Shown: positions 55,520 through 64,000 of the stretch, in pieces
Layout of the letters: every line of letters starts with the position of its first letter
How positions within the stretch are numbered: position 1 is the stretch's first letter
Assembly (NCBI RefSeq): GCF_003667545.1
Contig: NZ_RCUV01000009.1
Coordinates: forward strand, 1-64,000
From: Mycetocola manganoxydans
GTDB taxonomy: Bacteria > Actinomycetota > Actinomycetes > Actinomycetales > Microbacteriaceae
Direction: 5' to 3'
Length of the DNA: 64,000 bases
Made by a program: the position numbers and the translations under genes
Notes under the pieces: generated by a model
The model's database searches: none
What the model saw: only the letters and a program-made list of their open reading frames with translations
What the model was told of the DNA's origin: nothing

Positions 55520-56311
55520 TCAGGCCACGGACCTGAGGAACTGAGAAATGTCGGCACCGCATTGCTCCGGGCGCTCCCACAGCACGAGGTGCCCTGTCCG
55601 CTTGTAGACCACCAGACGCGCGCCCGGGATCGCAGCCGCGAGGGCCTCGTGATCCTGCGCTGGCACGAGGTCGTCGCCCTCGCCTCGCAGAATGAGGGTT
55701 GGGCATCGAATCTGTCCCGTAACGGTCGGCGGTCGGGCACTGGTCAGCGCCGTGAGCGTCCGCTGCCACGATCGTGCTGTCATCCCCCGCGCGTCGTTCT
55801 CGCGATCCGCAAGATACCAGGAAGGAACGGGACTGACGACGGGGAACAGCTCCAGCGTCCGCTGTGCCCATTCCGGGGAAACCGGGTCGGCAAGCGCCTC
55901 GACCTCGTCGGCGAAAGGAGCCCGGCCGTGCAGGCTCAGCGGCGCGCCGACCAGGATCAGCCCCGACACTCGATGGGGATGAAGAACCGCCGTTTGTTGC
56001 GCGACGTACCCGCCGCTTGAAGAACCGAGCAAGACCGCCGAGCGAATGGCCATGGCGTCGAGGAAGGCGATCACATCGAGCGCAGCGTCATCGAGTCCGT
56101 ATCCGCGAGCCGGTTCCCCGGCACCGCCGTGGCCGCGTTGATCGAACGCAAAGACGGGATGGTCGGCAGGGAGCTCCGGCAACAGGCGATCGAAGGCTCG
56201 CGCGGATTCTCCCCAGCCGTGCAGGAGAACGATGGGAAGTCCACCGGCCTCTCCGGCGCGATAGTAGGGCACAGACACACCGGTGCGAAGCTGCGCGACG
56301 CCTCGGATCAT
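55520..56311 (-). CDS. Alpha/beta hydrolase
   Basis: A 263-residue alpha/beta-hydrolase-fold protein. The oxyanion strand is IVLLHGWGESARAF, the nucleophile elbow is VLLGSSSGGYVAQQ (GxSxG), the acid is probably in ILRGEGDDLVP, and the catalytic His in YKRTGHLVLWERPE. The substrate is unknown; esterase, lactonase or C-C hydrolase activities are all possible. AGGAGAG precedes the start. Confidence 0.9.
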   Translation of the reverse strand: MIRGVAQLRTGVSVPYYRAGEAGGLPIVLLHGWGESARAFDRLLPELPADHPVFAFDQRGHGGAGEPARGYGLDDAALDVIAFLDAMAIRSAVLLGSSSGGYVAQQTAVLHPHRVSGLILVGAPLSLHGRAPFADEVEALADPVSPEWAQRTLELFPVVSPVPSWYLADRENDARGMTARSWQRTLTALTSARPPTVTGQIRCPTLILRGEGDDLVPAQDHEALAAAIPGARLVVYKRTGHLVLWERPEQCGADISQFLRSVA

Positions 56312-56416
56312 GGCTGCCTCTCTCCTGGAGTCCGACGAGCCGAGTATATGGATGACACGTCCATCGAGTCACCCCTGCGCATCTCGACATGGGCAGGGCT
56401 GACGCGGAACGCTGCC

Positions 56417-56449
56417 ACAAAAAAACTCCCCGAGCCACTCGGGGAGTTT
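56417..56449 (-). terminator. Terminator of tRNA-Lys
   Basis: On the minus strand AAACTCCCCGA pairs with TCGGGGAGTTT, followed by a run of T. It starts about 20 bases after the tRNA. Confidence 0.92.
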
Positions 56450-56470
56450 AGAAGTTTCGTGAGAATGTGG

Positions 56471-56543
56471 TGCACCCCCCGAGACTTGAACTCGGAACCC
56501 ACTGATTAAGAGTCAGTTGCTCTGCCGATTGAGCTAGAGGTGC
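56471..56543 (-). tRNA. tRNA-Lys (anticodon CTT)
   Basis: A 73-base cloverleaf on the minus strand: acceptor GCACCTC with GGGGTGC, anticodon arm ACTGA-CTCTTAA-TCAGT with anticodon CTT, T arm CCGAG-TTCAAGT-CTCGG, discriminator A. CCA is encoded directly after it (56470-56468). Confidence 0.96.
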
Positions 56544-56668
56544 GTTTCCTGGCCAACCGATTGCGCGGTGAACCGTGGAAAACTTTAGCATGCGTCTTGC
56601 AGGAATCGCGAATCGAGACACCGGCCGGCCGGCCAGCGCACGGAACCCTCGGCACTATCGTGGAAAGC

Positions 56669-57463
56669 ATGACGACGCCCCTTTCCTCCCTGGCGGATGA
56701 CCTCGCTCTCGCCCTTCGACTGGCCGATGCGGCTGACGCGATCTCGCTGGCCCGATTCCGTTCGGGAAACCTCGAGATTTCGACGAAGCCGGATGCCACG
56801 CACGTCACGGACGCGGACCTCGCGGTCGAGCGGGCACTCCGCGAGATCCTGCAGACCGAGCGCCCGGACGACGGCATCCTCGGCGAGGAATATGGCACAG
56901 GCGGCTCGACCCAACGTCAGTGGATTCTCGATCCCATCGATGGAACGGCGAACTTCCTCCGTGGTGTACCCAACTGGGCGACGCTGATCAGCCTCGCCGT
57001 CGACGGCGTTCCGGTCGTCGGCGTCGCGAGCGCCCCTGCCTTCCGTAAACGGTGGTGGGCAGCCGAAGGCGCTGGAGCGTGGCTGGCGGAGGATGGTCTC
57101 GACGCCCGCCGCCTGCAGGTGTCAGGTGTGGAGAAACTCGAAGACGCCTCGCTGAGCTTTCAGAGCATCGCCCAGTGGGACGAAGCCGGGTACCTCGACC
57201 GACTCATCGGCCTTGCGCGCTCGGTGTGGCGTGACCGCGCATATGGGGACATGTGGTCGTATGGTCTGCTCGCGGAGGGACTTATCGACATCGTCGGGGA
57301 ATTCGACGTCAAGGAGTACGACATCGCGCCCTTCGTCATCCTCGTGCGGGAGGCCGGCGGCCGATTCAGCGCGATCGATGGAACGGACACCATCGCGGGC
57401 CGGAGTTCGCTCGCGACCAACGGCATCCTGCACGATCAGGTTCTCGGAGCGCTCGCCCGCTGA
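56669..57463 (+). CDS. hisN: Histidinol-phosphatase, inositol-monophosphatase type
   Basis: The 264-residue protein is a Mg2+-dependent phosphatase of the IMPase fold: ILGEEYGTGG, the metal motif WILDPIDGTANFLRG, GDMWSYGLLAEG and VKEYDIAPFVILVREAGG. The pattern fits actinobacterial HisN, which removes phosphate from L-histidinol phosphate; a myo-inositol monophosphatase is the alternative. The start at 56669 is preceded by GGAAAG; 43 upstream codons in frame run through the tRNA-Lys gene on the other strand and are rejected. Confidence 0.88.
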   Translation: MTTPLSSLADDLALALRLADAADAISLARFRSGNLEISTKPDATHVTDADLAVERALREILQTERPDDGILGEEYGTGGSTQRQWILDPIDGTANFLRGVPNWATLISLAVDGVPVVGVASAPAFRKRWWAAEGAGAWLAEDGLDARRLQVSGVEKLEDASLSFQSIAQWDEAGYLDRLIGLARSVWRDRAYGDMWSYGLLAEGLIDIVGEFDVKEYDIAPFVILVREAGGRFSAIDGTDTIAGRSSLATNGILHDQVLGALAR

Positions 57464-57524
57464 CTCGCCTATCACACGGGAACATATGCTCGTACCTCAC
57501 AGTGAGCCCCTCTAACATTCCAGT

Positions 57525-58301
57525 ATGAGCACACGCCCCAGTGAACCCGTGTACAGCACCGCCATTGCAGCGGGTCGCACTTTGTTCGGCGGTCTCGGCA
57601 TCAAGCAGATCGTCACCGGCGCGGAAAACATCCCCGCGACAGGAGGCGCCGTTCTCGCTATCACGCATTTCGGTTACATGGACTTCGCGCTGACCGAGTG
57701 GATGGTGTGGGGTCGCAACCGCCGCCGCATCCGGTTCATGGCGAAGAAGGGTGCGTTCGACAAGCCCGTCGTCGGCTGGCTCCTGCGGGGAATGCGTCAC
57801 ATCTCGGTCGACATGAAGGCGGGCGCCGAAGCGTTCTCCCAGGCGATCGTCGCTCTGCGCAAGGGAGAGATGCTCGGCGTCTTCCCCGAGGCAGGGGTGA
57901 ACCGGTCGTTCACCGTACGGGAGTTGAAGACAGGCACTGTGCGGATGGCGGCGGAAGCCGGCGTCCCGGTCATTCCGATCGCGGTATGGGGTGGCCATCG
58001 TCTGTTGACGAAGGGCCGCAAGCCGTCCCTCCGTGAAGCCTTTCGTACGCCCGTAAGTTTCGCGGTCGGTTCCGCTTTCCTGGTCGACTCGACGGCGGAC
58101 GCGAAGGAGAGCACGATCGCCCTCCGGAAGACTCTTGAATCTCTGCTCGAATCGGCGCAGGCCGCCTATCCGGTGGATGGCCGCGGCAAGTGGTGGCAGC
58201 CCGCTCATCTGGGTGGTGCGGCGCCGACGCCGGAAGAGGCAGCTGTCATGGAAGCGGAGCGTCAGCGCCAGAAGGCCGCCGCCGAAGCCGAATCCAGGTG
58301 A
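57525..58301 (+). CDS. Lysophospholipid acyltransferase (PlsC-like)
   Basis: A 258-residue acyltransferase with the HX4D catalytic motif (His48, Asp53 in ITHFGYMDF), MAKKGAFDKPVVGWLLR, FPEAGVNRSF and VPVIPIAVWGG. It adds an acyl chain to lysophosphatidic acid or a related glycerolipid at the membrane. TAACAT lies exactly six bases before the ATG, suggesting a leaderless start. The C-terminal 25 residues are Lys/Glu/Ala-rich. The stop overlaps the next gene start. Confidence 0.92.
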   Translation: MSTRPSEPVYSTAIAAGRTLFGGLGIKQIVTGAENIPATGGAVLAITHFGYMDFALTEWMVWGRNRRRIRFMAKKGAFDKPVVGWLLRGMRHISVDMKAGAEAFSQAIVALRKGEMLGVFPEAGVNRSFTVRELKTGTVRMAAEAGVPVIPIAVWGGHRLLTKGRKPSLREAFRTPVSFAVGSAFLVDSTADAKESTIALRKTLESLLESAQAAYPVDGRGKWWQPAHLGGAAPTPEEAAVMEAERQRQKAAAEAESR

Positions 58302-59041
58302 GCGGCAGCGGCCGGCGTACCCGGACAGCTTTCCTCTGGGTGGTCTCGATCGTTCTCCTCGTCGTCATCGTGGGAGCGGTCTGGATCAACCAGGTGATGC
58401 AGGGAGAGCGGGACGTTGCCCTCGAAGTGTGGCGAAACGACGCCATCACGGTCTCGGACACCGGGAATGCCGTCGTTCTGGAACCCGCGGACGACGGCTC
58501 GGGCATCGGCCTGGTCTACGTGCCGGGTGCGAAGGTCGACCCGTACGCCTACATGTACAAGCTCTCAGCCATCGTCGAGGACGGCTACACCGTCGTGATC
58601 ACCAAGCCGACACTGAACCTCGCGCTCGCCGACCTGCGACCACTTGACGACTTCACGGGTTCCGTTCCCGGGATCTCCCGGTGGGTCGTCGGCGGTCATT
58701 CCCTCGGCGGGGTGAAGGCCTGCCAGTATGCGAACGAGAATTCGGTCGTGGGCCTCGCATTGTTCGGGAGTTACTGCGCAACTGATCTCTCGGCAAGCGG
58801 CGTTCCCGTCCTGAGCTTCGAGGCAGCCAATGACGGCCTCAGCACTCCGCAGAAGATAGCGGATGCCGCCAGCTCGCTTCCGGAAAGCACCGTCAGGGTT
58901 CGCCTCGCGGGAGCGAACCACGCCGACTTCGGTGACTATGGTGTTCAGCCGGGTGATGGCGAATCGCGGGCCGACGACGCTGATATCCGTCGTCAGTTCG
59001 CCGAGTCGTTCCGCGCCTGGGTGGTGTCGATCGAGAACTGA
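58298..59041 (+). CDS. Membrane-anchored alpha/beta hydrolase
   Basis: The 247-residue protein has one N-terminal helix (about 10-30, LWVVSIVLLVVIVGAVW) acting as anchor or uncleaved signal, then an alpha/beta-hydrolase domain with nucleophile VVGGHSLGGVKAC (GxSxG), FEAANDGL for the acid and AGANHADFGDYG for the His. This resembles the short alpha/beta hydrolase group (PF12695) of actinobacteria. The GTG at 58298 overlaps the acyltransferase stop (GTGA), so the two are co-translated and a lipid-related role is possible. Confidence 0.86.
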   Translation: MSGSGRRTRTAFLWVVSIVLLVVIVGAVWINQVMQGERDVALEVWRNDAITVSDTGNAVVLEPADDGSGIGLVYVPGAKVDPYAYMYKLSAIVEDGYTVVITKPTLNLALADLRPLDDFTGSVPGISRWVVGGHSLGGVKACQYANENSVVGLALFGSYCATDLSASGVPVLSFEAANDGLSTPQKIADAASSLPESTVRVRLAGANHADFGDYGVQPGDGESRADDADIRRQFAESFRAWVVSIEN

Positions 59042-59060
59042 CGGCACGGCATCCGATCGT

Positions 59061-59348
59061 TCAGCGCGGAACGGTGTCCAGTTTGCCCGGACCGACCGGA
59101 AGCCACGGCGCCCGATAGCGCAACGCCACGGGTGAACCCGGCTCGAGAGTGATCTCCGCGTAACCGAATTTCCACAACCGGTTGAACAGGAAAACGGAGA
59201 CGACGGTGGACTCTCCCGATGGCACCTGCCACGTACCGGTCCCCCACTGCGCCGGCTGTCCACGACCCCCGAAGACAACGGTGGGCTTCGGGAACCAGCC
59301 AACGGGTGGCTTGGTCAGGGTGAATTCGAGACGCGTCGGGTCGGCCAT
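59061..59348 (-). CDS. Hypothetical protein
   Basis: A 95-residue protein rich in Pro, Gly, Trp and aromatic residues with probable beta strands (LEFTLTKPPVGWFPKP, TVVSVFLFNRLWKFGYAEI, ALRYRAPWLPVG). No motif is recognised; it may be a small beta-sandwich. TTAGCT lies exactly six bases before the ATG, supporting a leaderless start. It converges with the membrane-anchored hydrolase gene and lies just downstream of the tmRNA terminator. Confidence 0.7.
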   Translation of the reverse strand: MADPTRLEFTLTKPPVGWFPKPTVVFGGRGQPAQWGTGTWQVPSGESTVVSVFLFNRLWKFGYAEITLEPGSPVALRYRAPWLPVGPGKLDTVPR

Positions 59349-59386
59349 CGCCCCAGCTAACCATGAAGAGATTCAGCTCCAGAAAT

Positions 59387-59421
59387 GCAAGGGAGGCCGC
59401 CCACTGGGCGGCCTCCCTTGC
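59387..59421 (-). terminator. tmRNA terminator
   Basis: Perfect 16-bp arms starting GCAAGGGAGGCCGCCC enclose a 3-base loop, with ATTTCT following on the minus strand. It is 27 bases after the tmRNA 3' end. Confidence 0.9.
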
Positions 59422-59447
59422 GAACGTCACGGTGTGACAGCAACCGA

Positions 59448-59823
59448 TGGTGGAGATGCGGGGAATTGAACCCCGGTCCACTGCTGTGGTCATGTGCCTT
59501 CTACGGGTGTAGCCAGTGCAGACGTTCTACTCGGCTCCGGAATTTGCCACTGGCACCTACTCCGACAAGCCCAGCCCGAGTTAAAGTCCCTCTACGCCCT
59601 CAGACACAACGCAGAAGCAATCTCTCTAAATGGCGCCAGGGTCCGGGTAGAGAGCATTCCCGGCCTGACGGACTTCTTTAGTGCGCTCGCTTAGGCAGCG
59701 AGGGCGAAGTCAGTGCGCTTTGAATTGGCACTTATTGTTTTCCAGAGATCGTTAACGAGATAACCCTGGATCCTCGACCCGCTTCTCACAGTTGCGCAGG
59801 CAGTGTCGAAACCGATCATCCCC
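59448..59823 (-). ncRNA. ssrA: Transfer-messenger RNA
   Basis: On the minus strand the RNA starts GGGGATGATCGGTTTCGACA and ends TTCAATTCCCCGCATCTCC plus A and CCA; the GGGGATG and CATCTCC ends pair as the tRNA-like acceptor. The tag frame at 59729-59691 encodes ANSKRTDFALAA followed by TAA, an actinobacterial-type degradation tag ending ALAA. It rescues stalled ribosomes with SmpB, which is encoded about 850 bp away. Confidence 0.96.
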
Positions 59824-59984
59824 ATGCACACCCTTAAGAGAGTGGGTTGCTGTCACACTGTGAAGTTACCAAACCGGCGAACCGGCATCCGGGCCTCACG
59901 ACCCAGCTTTTCAGTATACGTGCTCACCGGCCGTTCCACCAGAGCGGGGCCCCGGCGAGGGCGCGCATCCTCTAAGGTCTCAGC

Positions 59985-60659
59985 ATGACCGAACACTCCC
60001 CCGCAAGCGATGTCGTGATCTCCGTCCGCGGACTCGCCCATGCCGAGGCCCCGGCGGAAGAGGCGACCGTGTCGCTGTCCATCGTCTTCGATGGCGACAA
60101 CAGGAACGACGTCCGTAACCGGTCGGCCGCTGCCCTCGCGCTGTGCGTGGATTCGATCGCCGGGCTGCACGATCCCGCAGAAGGGCCGGTCACCGAGTGG
60201 AGCGCGAATGACGTTCAGATCTGGGCGGATCGGCCCTGGAACAGCGACGGGGCTCAGCTGCCGCTCGTCTACCACTCCCGGGCATCCGTTTCAGTGACGT
60301 TCAACGACGTGCCCCGGTTGAGTGTCTGGCTGGAGGAAAGTTCAGCCAGGGAGGGAACGACCATCGAAGGAATCGAGTGGGCGGTGACGGATCTGACGCG
60401 CAGCGAGCTCGAGTCGCGTGCCCAGAGGGATGCCGTCGCGCACGCGCTCGAGAAGGCATCTGTTTACGCAGCGTCGCTCGGGCACGCCGCACCACGACCG
60501 CTTGAGTTGAGCGAGCCATCGGTCTTCAGTAGCGCGCCCGCAACACACGACGGTGCGCGGATGTTCGCCATGGCGGGGGCTGCACCCGTGGATCTGTCGC
60601 CGTCACCGGTTCGGATCACCGTCGAAGTGCACGCGCGCTTCACCGCTTCACCGGCCTGA
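59985..60659 (+). CDS. SIMPL domain protein
   Basis: A 224-residue protein of the SIMPL/DUF541 family: VISVRGLAHAEAPAEEATVSLSIVF at the N-terminus, a central RNRSAAALALCVD helix and a C-terminal PSPVRITVEVHARFTA strand. These proteins form ring-like oligomers of uncertain role, often in the envelope, but this one has no signal peptide. TAAGGT lies six bases before the ATG, giving a probable leaderless start. It converges with smpB. Confidence 0.85.
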   Translation: MTEHSPASDVVISVRGLAHAEAPAEEATVSLSIVFDGDNRNDVRNRSAAALALCVDSIAGLHDPAEGPVTEWSANDVQIWADRPWNSDGAQLPLVYHSRASVSVTFNDVPRLSVWLEESSAREGTTIEGIEWAVTDLTRSELESRAQRDAVAHALEKASVYAASLGHAAPRPLELSEPSVFSSAPATHDGARMFAMAGAAPVDLSPSPVRITVEVHARFTASPA

Positions 60660-60677
60660 CGGCGGGTATCGCACCGA

Positions 60678-61154
60678 CTACTCGCCGAGGTGGTTCCTCG
60701 CTGAAACCGCACGGGCCGCCTCACGGGTCGCTTCTCGCTCGCGCAGGGTCTGCCGCTTGTCGTACTCTTTTTTACCCTTTGCGATGGCGATCTCGACCTT
60801 GGCCTTGCCATCGCTGAAGTACAGCTTCAGGGGGATGATCGTGTAGCCCCCGGGGGCGACCTTGTGACTGATCTTGAGAATCTGCGCTTTGTGCAGGAGG
60901 AGTTTACGCTTGCGCCTCGGCGGGTGGTTGTTCCACGTGGCGCCGGTGTATTCGGGGATGTGCACAGCATCGAGCCAGGCTTCGCCGCTCTCGATGTACG
61001 CGTACCCGTCGACGAGCGATGCACGCCCGGCACGCAGTGACTTGACCTCCGACCCGCTCAGGACGAGTCCCGCTTCGTAGGTGTCTTCAATGAGGTAGTC
61101 GTGGCGCGCTTTACGGTTGGTCGCTACGACGTTCTCGCCACGTTCCCTGGGCAC
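60678..61154 (-). CDS. smpB: SsrA-binding protein
   Basis: The 158-residue protein has the SmpB core ([71 protein letters not shown]) and the basic C-terminal tail ([20 protein letters not shown]) that enters the ribosomal mRNA channel. It delivers tmRNA to stalled ribosomes. The GTG at 61154 is chosen because GGAG lies seven bases upstream and the length then matches the family; 22 further in-frame codons lack support. Confidence 0.96.
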   Translation of the reverse strand: MPRERGENVVATNRKARHDYLIEDTYEAGLVLSGSEVKSLRAGRASLVDGYAYIESGEAWLDAVHIPEYTGATWNNHPPRRKRKLLLHKAQILKISHKVAPGGYTIIPLKLYFSDGKAKVEIAIAKGKKEYDKRQTLREREATREAARAVSARNHLGE

Positions 61155-61266
61155 GGTTTCGCTCCGACTCTCGATTTCGCGGCCCTGTGCCGCTGGTGTT
61201 GGATGCCGCACCGGCGGCACGGCATCCCATCAGTCTAACAACACGGATGCCGCGCGCGCGGCTGTC

Positions 61267-62181
61267 CTAGATCTTCAGGTAGCGCTTGATCGCGAAGTTC
61301 GCCGAGAAGGCAGCGAGAACCATGCCGACGAGGATGAGAACAGGCACCACGACGAACGCGTCGGAGATGTTGACGAAGTTGACGAACGGCATCCGCGGGG
61401 CGAGGTATCCGGTGATGAAGTAGTGAACGATGCCGATCACTGCGGCTCCCGCCAGGATGGAGCCGATCACCGCCGAGAAGACACCTTCGAGGATGAACGG
61501 GGTCTGGATGAACCGGTTCGATGCTCCAACCAGTCGCATGATCCCGATCTCCTTGCGCCTCGAATACGCCGACAGACGAATGGTCGTCGCGATGAGGAGG
61601 ACGGCAGCCACGAGCATGAGCCCGGCGATACCGATGGCGGTGTAGCTCGCGACACTCAGCACCTGGAAGATGGCATCGAGGTATTGGCGCTGATCCGTCA
61701 CCTCTTCCACTCCAGGCGTCGCGGAGAACGCTTCGACGAGAACCTCGGATTGTGATGGGTCGACGAGGTTGACCCAGTAGGTCTCGTTGAGCTGCTCGGG
61801 CACGACGAGGCTGGCGAGTTCGTTGCCCTCGAACTGCTTCTGGAAATTCTCGTACGCGAGCTGGTGGTCCTCGAAGTAGAACTCGTCGATGAACGGGGCG
61901 AGGGTTTCGCCCTCCAGCTGGCTGGTGATGCTCGCTTTTTGATCGTCGGTTGCCGCTCCCGCAGTGCACGTCTCGGTCGGAGAGTCTGCCGTACAGAGGT
62001 AGACGGCTACCTGCGCGCGGTCGTACCAGTAGTTCTTCATCTCCCCGATCTGCATCTGCAGCAGGACGGCAGTGCCGACGAAGGTCAGCGAAATGAAGGT
62101 GACGAGGATGACCGAGATCACCATCGAGACGTTGCGGCGAAGTCCGGTGGTCGCTTCCTGCCAGATCAGTGACAATCTCAT
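61267..62181 (-). CDS. ftsX: Cell division ABC transporter permease-like protein
   Basis: A 304-residue membrane protein with an N-terminal helix (about 20-45, MVISVILVTFISLTFVGTAVL), an extracellular domain (about 50-165) with the typical QVAVYLCTADSPTE start, and three C-terminal helices with LSAYSRRKEIGIMRLVGASN. FtsX relays ATP hydrolysis by FtsE to cell-wall hydrolases such as RipC-like peptidases. Its ATG overlaps the ftsE stop by 4 bases. Order ftsE, ftsX, smpB is conserved in actinobacteria. Confidence 0.95.
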   Translation of the reverse strand: MRLSLIWQEATTGLRRNVSMVISVILVTFISLTFVGTAVLLQMQIGEMKNYWYDRAQVAVYLCTADSPTETCTAGAATDDQKASITSQLEGETLAPFIDEFYFEDHQLAYENFQKQFEGNELASLVVPEQLNETYWVNLVDPSQSEVLVEAFSATPGVEEVTDQRQYLDAIFQVLSVASYTAIGIAGLMLVAAVLLIATTIRLSAYSRRKEIGIMRLVGASNRFIQTPFILEGVFSAVIGSILAGAAVIGIVHYFITGYLAPRMPFVNFVNISDAFVVVPVLILVGMVLAAFSANFAIKRYLKI

Positions 62182-63218
62182 CGAACCGGCCCCACACTCT
62201 GCTCGTCGTCGGTATCCGGTTGGTCGTCGGCGGCCCGCAGGCCCAGGCGTTCGGCGAGCGACAGGTGGTCGGTGACGTCGCCGAGTTCACCGGACGACGG
62301 GAGAGAGATGGCGCCCGTTGCCCCCGTTGGGAGAGGTTCGACTTCGCCGGTTGGAACCGGAAGCGTCCTGCGCGACGTCGGAGCGGGTTCAGGTCGCGGG
62401 GCTGGATTGGCGATGAGAACCTGGTGAGCCTGCGTCTCGGCATCCGCCTGCGCCGCTGCTTCGGCAACTTCTTCGCGCGCCGTCTTCGCGGACTGGCCTT
62501 TGGCGACCGCCGGTTTCAGTTCCGGGACGATTCCCGTCGTGCCGTAGCCTCCCTCGAGTTCATCGCGCACAATGATGCCGTCGACGAGTTCGATCACCCG
62601 GCGCTGCATCTTGTCGACGATGCCGGCTTCGTGGGTGGCCATGAGAACTGTCGTTCCTCCGGCGTTGATGCGTTCGAGAATTTGCATGATCCCGGCGCTG
62701 GTCGCCGGATCGAGGTTTCCCGTCGGCTCATCGGCGAGAAGGATCTGGGGTTTGTTGACGACGGCGCGTGCGATGGCGACGCGTTGCTGTTCTCCACCGG
62801 AGAGTTCGTGAGGCAGCCGGTCGGCCTTGTTCTCGAGCCCCACCATTTTCAGCACGTCTGGAACGGCTTCCTGAACGTAGCCCCGTGATTTTCCGATCAC
62901 CTGGAGCGTGAACGCCACATTTTCGAACACCGTCTTGTTCGGGAGGAGACGGAAGTCCTGGAACACGACCCCCAGATTCCGCCGGAAATAGGGGATCTTT
63001 CGGCTGGAGATCGACCCGAGGTCGTTTCCGAGCACGAAGATCGATCCCTTCGACGGCTTCTCCTCTTTGAGGATCAACCGGAGGCAGGTCGATTTTCCTG
63101 AGCCCGACGCGCCGACGAGAAAGACGAACTCTCCCCTGGCTACCTCCAGGTTCATTTCGTTGATCGCCGGGCGCTTGGTGCCGGAGTATTTTTTCGTGAC
63201 GTTCTCAAACCGAATCAT
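62178..63218 (-). CDS. ftsE: Cell division ATP-binding protein with long C-terminal extension
   Basis: The 346-residue protein has a standard FtsE ABC domain (1-228): Walker A GASGSGKST, the FQDFRLLPNKTVFENVAF Q-loop, signature LSGGEQQRVAIARAVV and Walker B LLADEPTGNLD. Residues about 230-346 form a Pro/Ala/Glu-rich, probably disordered tail absent from the usual 220-230 residue FtsE. It works with FtsX at the septum. The tail could bind a partner; its function is unknown. Confidence 0.95.
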   Translation of the reverse strand: MIRFENVTKKYSGTKRPAINEMNLEVARGEFVFLVGASGSGKSTCLRLILKEEKPSKGSIFVLGNDLGSISSRKIPYFRRNLGVVFQDFRLLPNKTVFENVAFTLQVIGKSRGYVQEAVPDVLKMVGLENKADRLPHELSGGEQQRVAIARAVVNKPQILLADEPTGNLDPATSAGIMQILERINAGGTTVLMATHEAGIVDKMQRRVIELVDGIIVRDELEGGYGTTGIVPELKPAVAKGQSAKTAREEVAEAAAQADAETQAHQVLIANPAPRPEPAPTSRRTLPVPTGEVEPLPTGATGAISLPSSGELGDVTDHLSLAERLGLRAADDQPDTDDEQSVGPVR

Positions 63219-63291
63219 GACGGTTCGAGCCTAGGCAGCAGCGGCTGTGTTCTGGCCGTGACACGCCTACGCCCGCAAGGTTGGGCCGGCC

Positions 63292-64000
63292 TCAGTCGTC
63301 GGTGGGCTGTTTCCGCCAGCGAATACCAGCGGCGATGAACCCGTCGATGTCGCCGTCGAAGACGTTCTGCGGGTTGTTGACCTCGTGTTCCGTGCGCAGA
63401 TCTTTCACCATCTGGTACGGAGCGAGAACGTAAGACCGCATCTGGTCACCCCAGCTTGCGGTGATGTTCCCGGCGAGTTCCTTCTTCTTCGCGTTCTCCT
63501 GCTCGCGCTGGACGAGGAGGAGCCTCGACTTCAGAACGCGCATGGCGGCGGCGCGGTTCTGGATCTGGCTCTTCTCGTTCTGGCAGCTGACGACGATGCC
63601 TGTCGGAAGGTGGGTGATGCGCACCGCGGAGTCGGTCGTGTTGACGGACTGTCCACCGGGGCCAGACGAACGGAACACGTCGACCCGGATGTCGTTGTCG
63701 GGAATGTCGACCTCTTCGGTCTCGGGCATGAGCGGAACCACCTCGACGGCCGCGAAGCTCGTCTGCCGTTTGCCCGCCGAGTTGAACGGGCTCATCCGCA
63801 CCAGCCGGTGAGTTCCGGCCTCGACGCTGAGGGTTCCGAAGGCGTATGGCGCGTCGATTTCGAACGTCGCCGATTTGATCCCGGCCTCTTCGGCGTAGCT
63901 CGTGTCCAGAACCTTCGCCTTGTACTTGTGCTGCTCAGCCCACCGCAGGTACATCCGGAAGAGCATGTCGGCGAAGTCGGCGGCGTCGACCCCTCCCGCT
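63292..64000 (-). CDS. prfB: Peptide chain release factor 2, partial (3' part)
   Basis: The frame runs off the right edge of the window; 235 codons of C-terminal sequence are visible. They include [20 protein letters not shown], the peptidyl-hydrolysis motif [20 protein letters not shown] (GGQ) and [20 protein letters not shown], followed by the domain ending [13 protein letters not shown]. It recognises UGA and UAA. The N-terminus and any programmed frameshift site lie outside. The gene order prfB, ftsE, ftsX, smpB is typical. Confidence 0.95.
   Translation of the reverse strand, partial: AGGVDAADFADMLFRMYLRWAEQHKYKAKVLDTSYAEEAGIKSATFEIDAPYAFGTLSVEAGTHRLVRMSPFNSAGKRQTSFAAVEVVPLMPETEEVDIPDNDIRVDVFRSSGPGGQSVNTTDSAVRITHLPTGIVVSCQNEKSQIQNRAAAMRVLKSRLLLVQREQENAKKKELAGNITASWGDQMRSYVLAPYQMVKDLRTEHEVNNPQNVFDGDIDGFIAAGIRWRKQPTDD

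Overview
The window is a high-GC chromosomal segment from an actinobacterium. The gene set and codon style, the 13E12/DUF222 HNH protein, the tmRNA tag ANSKRTDFALAA and the ssrA/smpB/ftsX/ftsE/prfB neighbourhood point to the family Microbacteriaceae (inference; genus not resolved). It looks mostly like core chromosome: three tRNAs, one tmRNA, no rRNA, no CRISPR array and no recognisable transposase. Many genes appear leaderless, with a -10 hexamer ending exactly six bases before the start codon.

Layout. 1-9 kb: the 3' end of an HNH endonuclease, a GH15 trehalase-like enzyme, a membrane acyltransferase and a peptide-type ABC importer operon. 9.3-10.2 kb: tRNA-Glu and a metallo-beta-lactamase-fold protein. 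10.2-17.1 kb: an eight-gene operon in which every junction overlaps. It encodes a response regulator fused to a PIG-L deacetylase, an ATP-grasp enzyme, a PHP phosphoesterase, a processive glycosyltransferase, a 56-residue membrane peptide, two stand-alone receivers and a membrane PAS histidine kinase. No regulator in it carries a DNA-binding domain, and I regard it as the best candidate for an undescribed system. It is followed by an M23 peptidase with an altered zinc motif and a GH13 trehalose-synthase-like enzyme.

20-26.7 kb: a LacI-controlled GH39 xylosidase and sugar ABC importer operon with a recognisable promoter and two palindromic operators. 27-30 kb: a CstR-type persulfide-response operon (small Cys protein, CoA-disulfide reductase-rhodanese, CstR, thioredoxin) with two identical operators straddling the promoter. 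30-32.5 kb: Nudix, a TraR/DksA zinc-finger gene behind a possible attenuator, a decayed MFS transporter and tRNA-Gln. 32.6-39.3 kb: a thioredoxin-reductase-like protein, gltX, an MFS protein, a fumarylacetoacetase-family enzyme, ilvE and leuB. 39.4-41.6 kb: a divergent MFS/TetR pair sharing one operator. 42-49.8 kb: serA, two small membrane proteins and ilvC, ilvN, ilvB, ilvD. 49.8-52.1 kb: otsB and otsA.

52-64 kb: two hypothetical proteins, a G6PDH-like gene, a truncated DsbA-like remnant, a conserved hypothetical, an alpha/beta hydrolase, tRNA-Lys, hisN, an acyltransferase, a membrane-anchored hydrolase, ssrA, a SIMPL protein, smpB, ftsX, ftsE and the 3' part of prfB.

Functional themes are branched-chain amino acid synthesis (ilvE, leuB, ilvCNB, ilvD), trehalose metabolism (otsAB, GH13 TreS-like, GH15), sugar and peptide import, sulfur/thiol homeostasis, and trans-translation (ssrA plus smpB). 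All functions are inferred from sequence motifs read by eye. No database search was possible.
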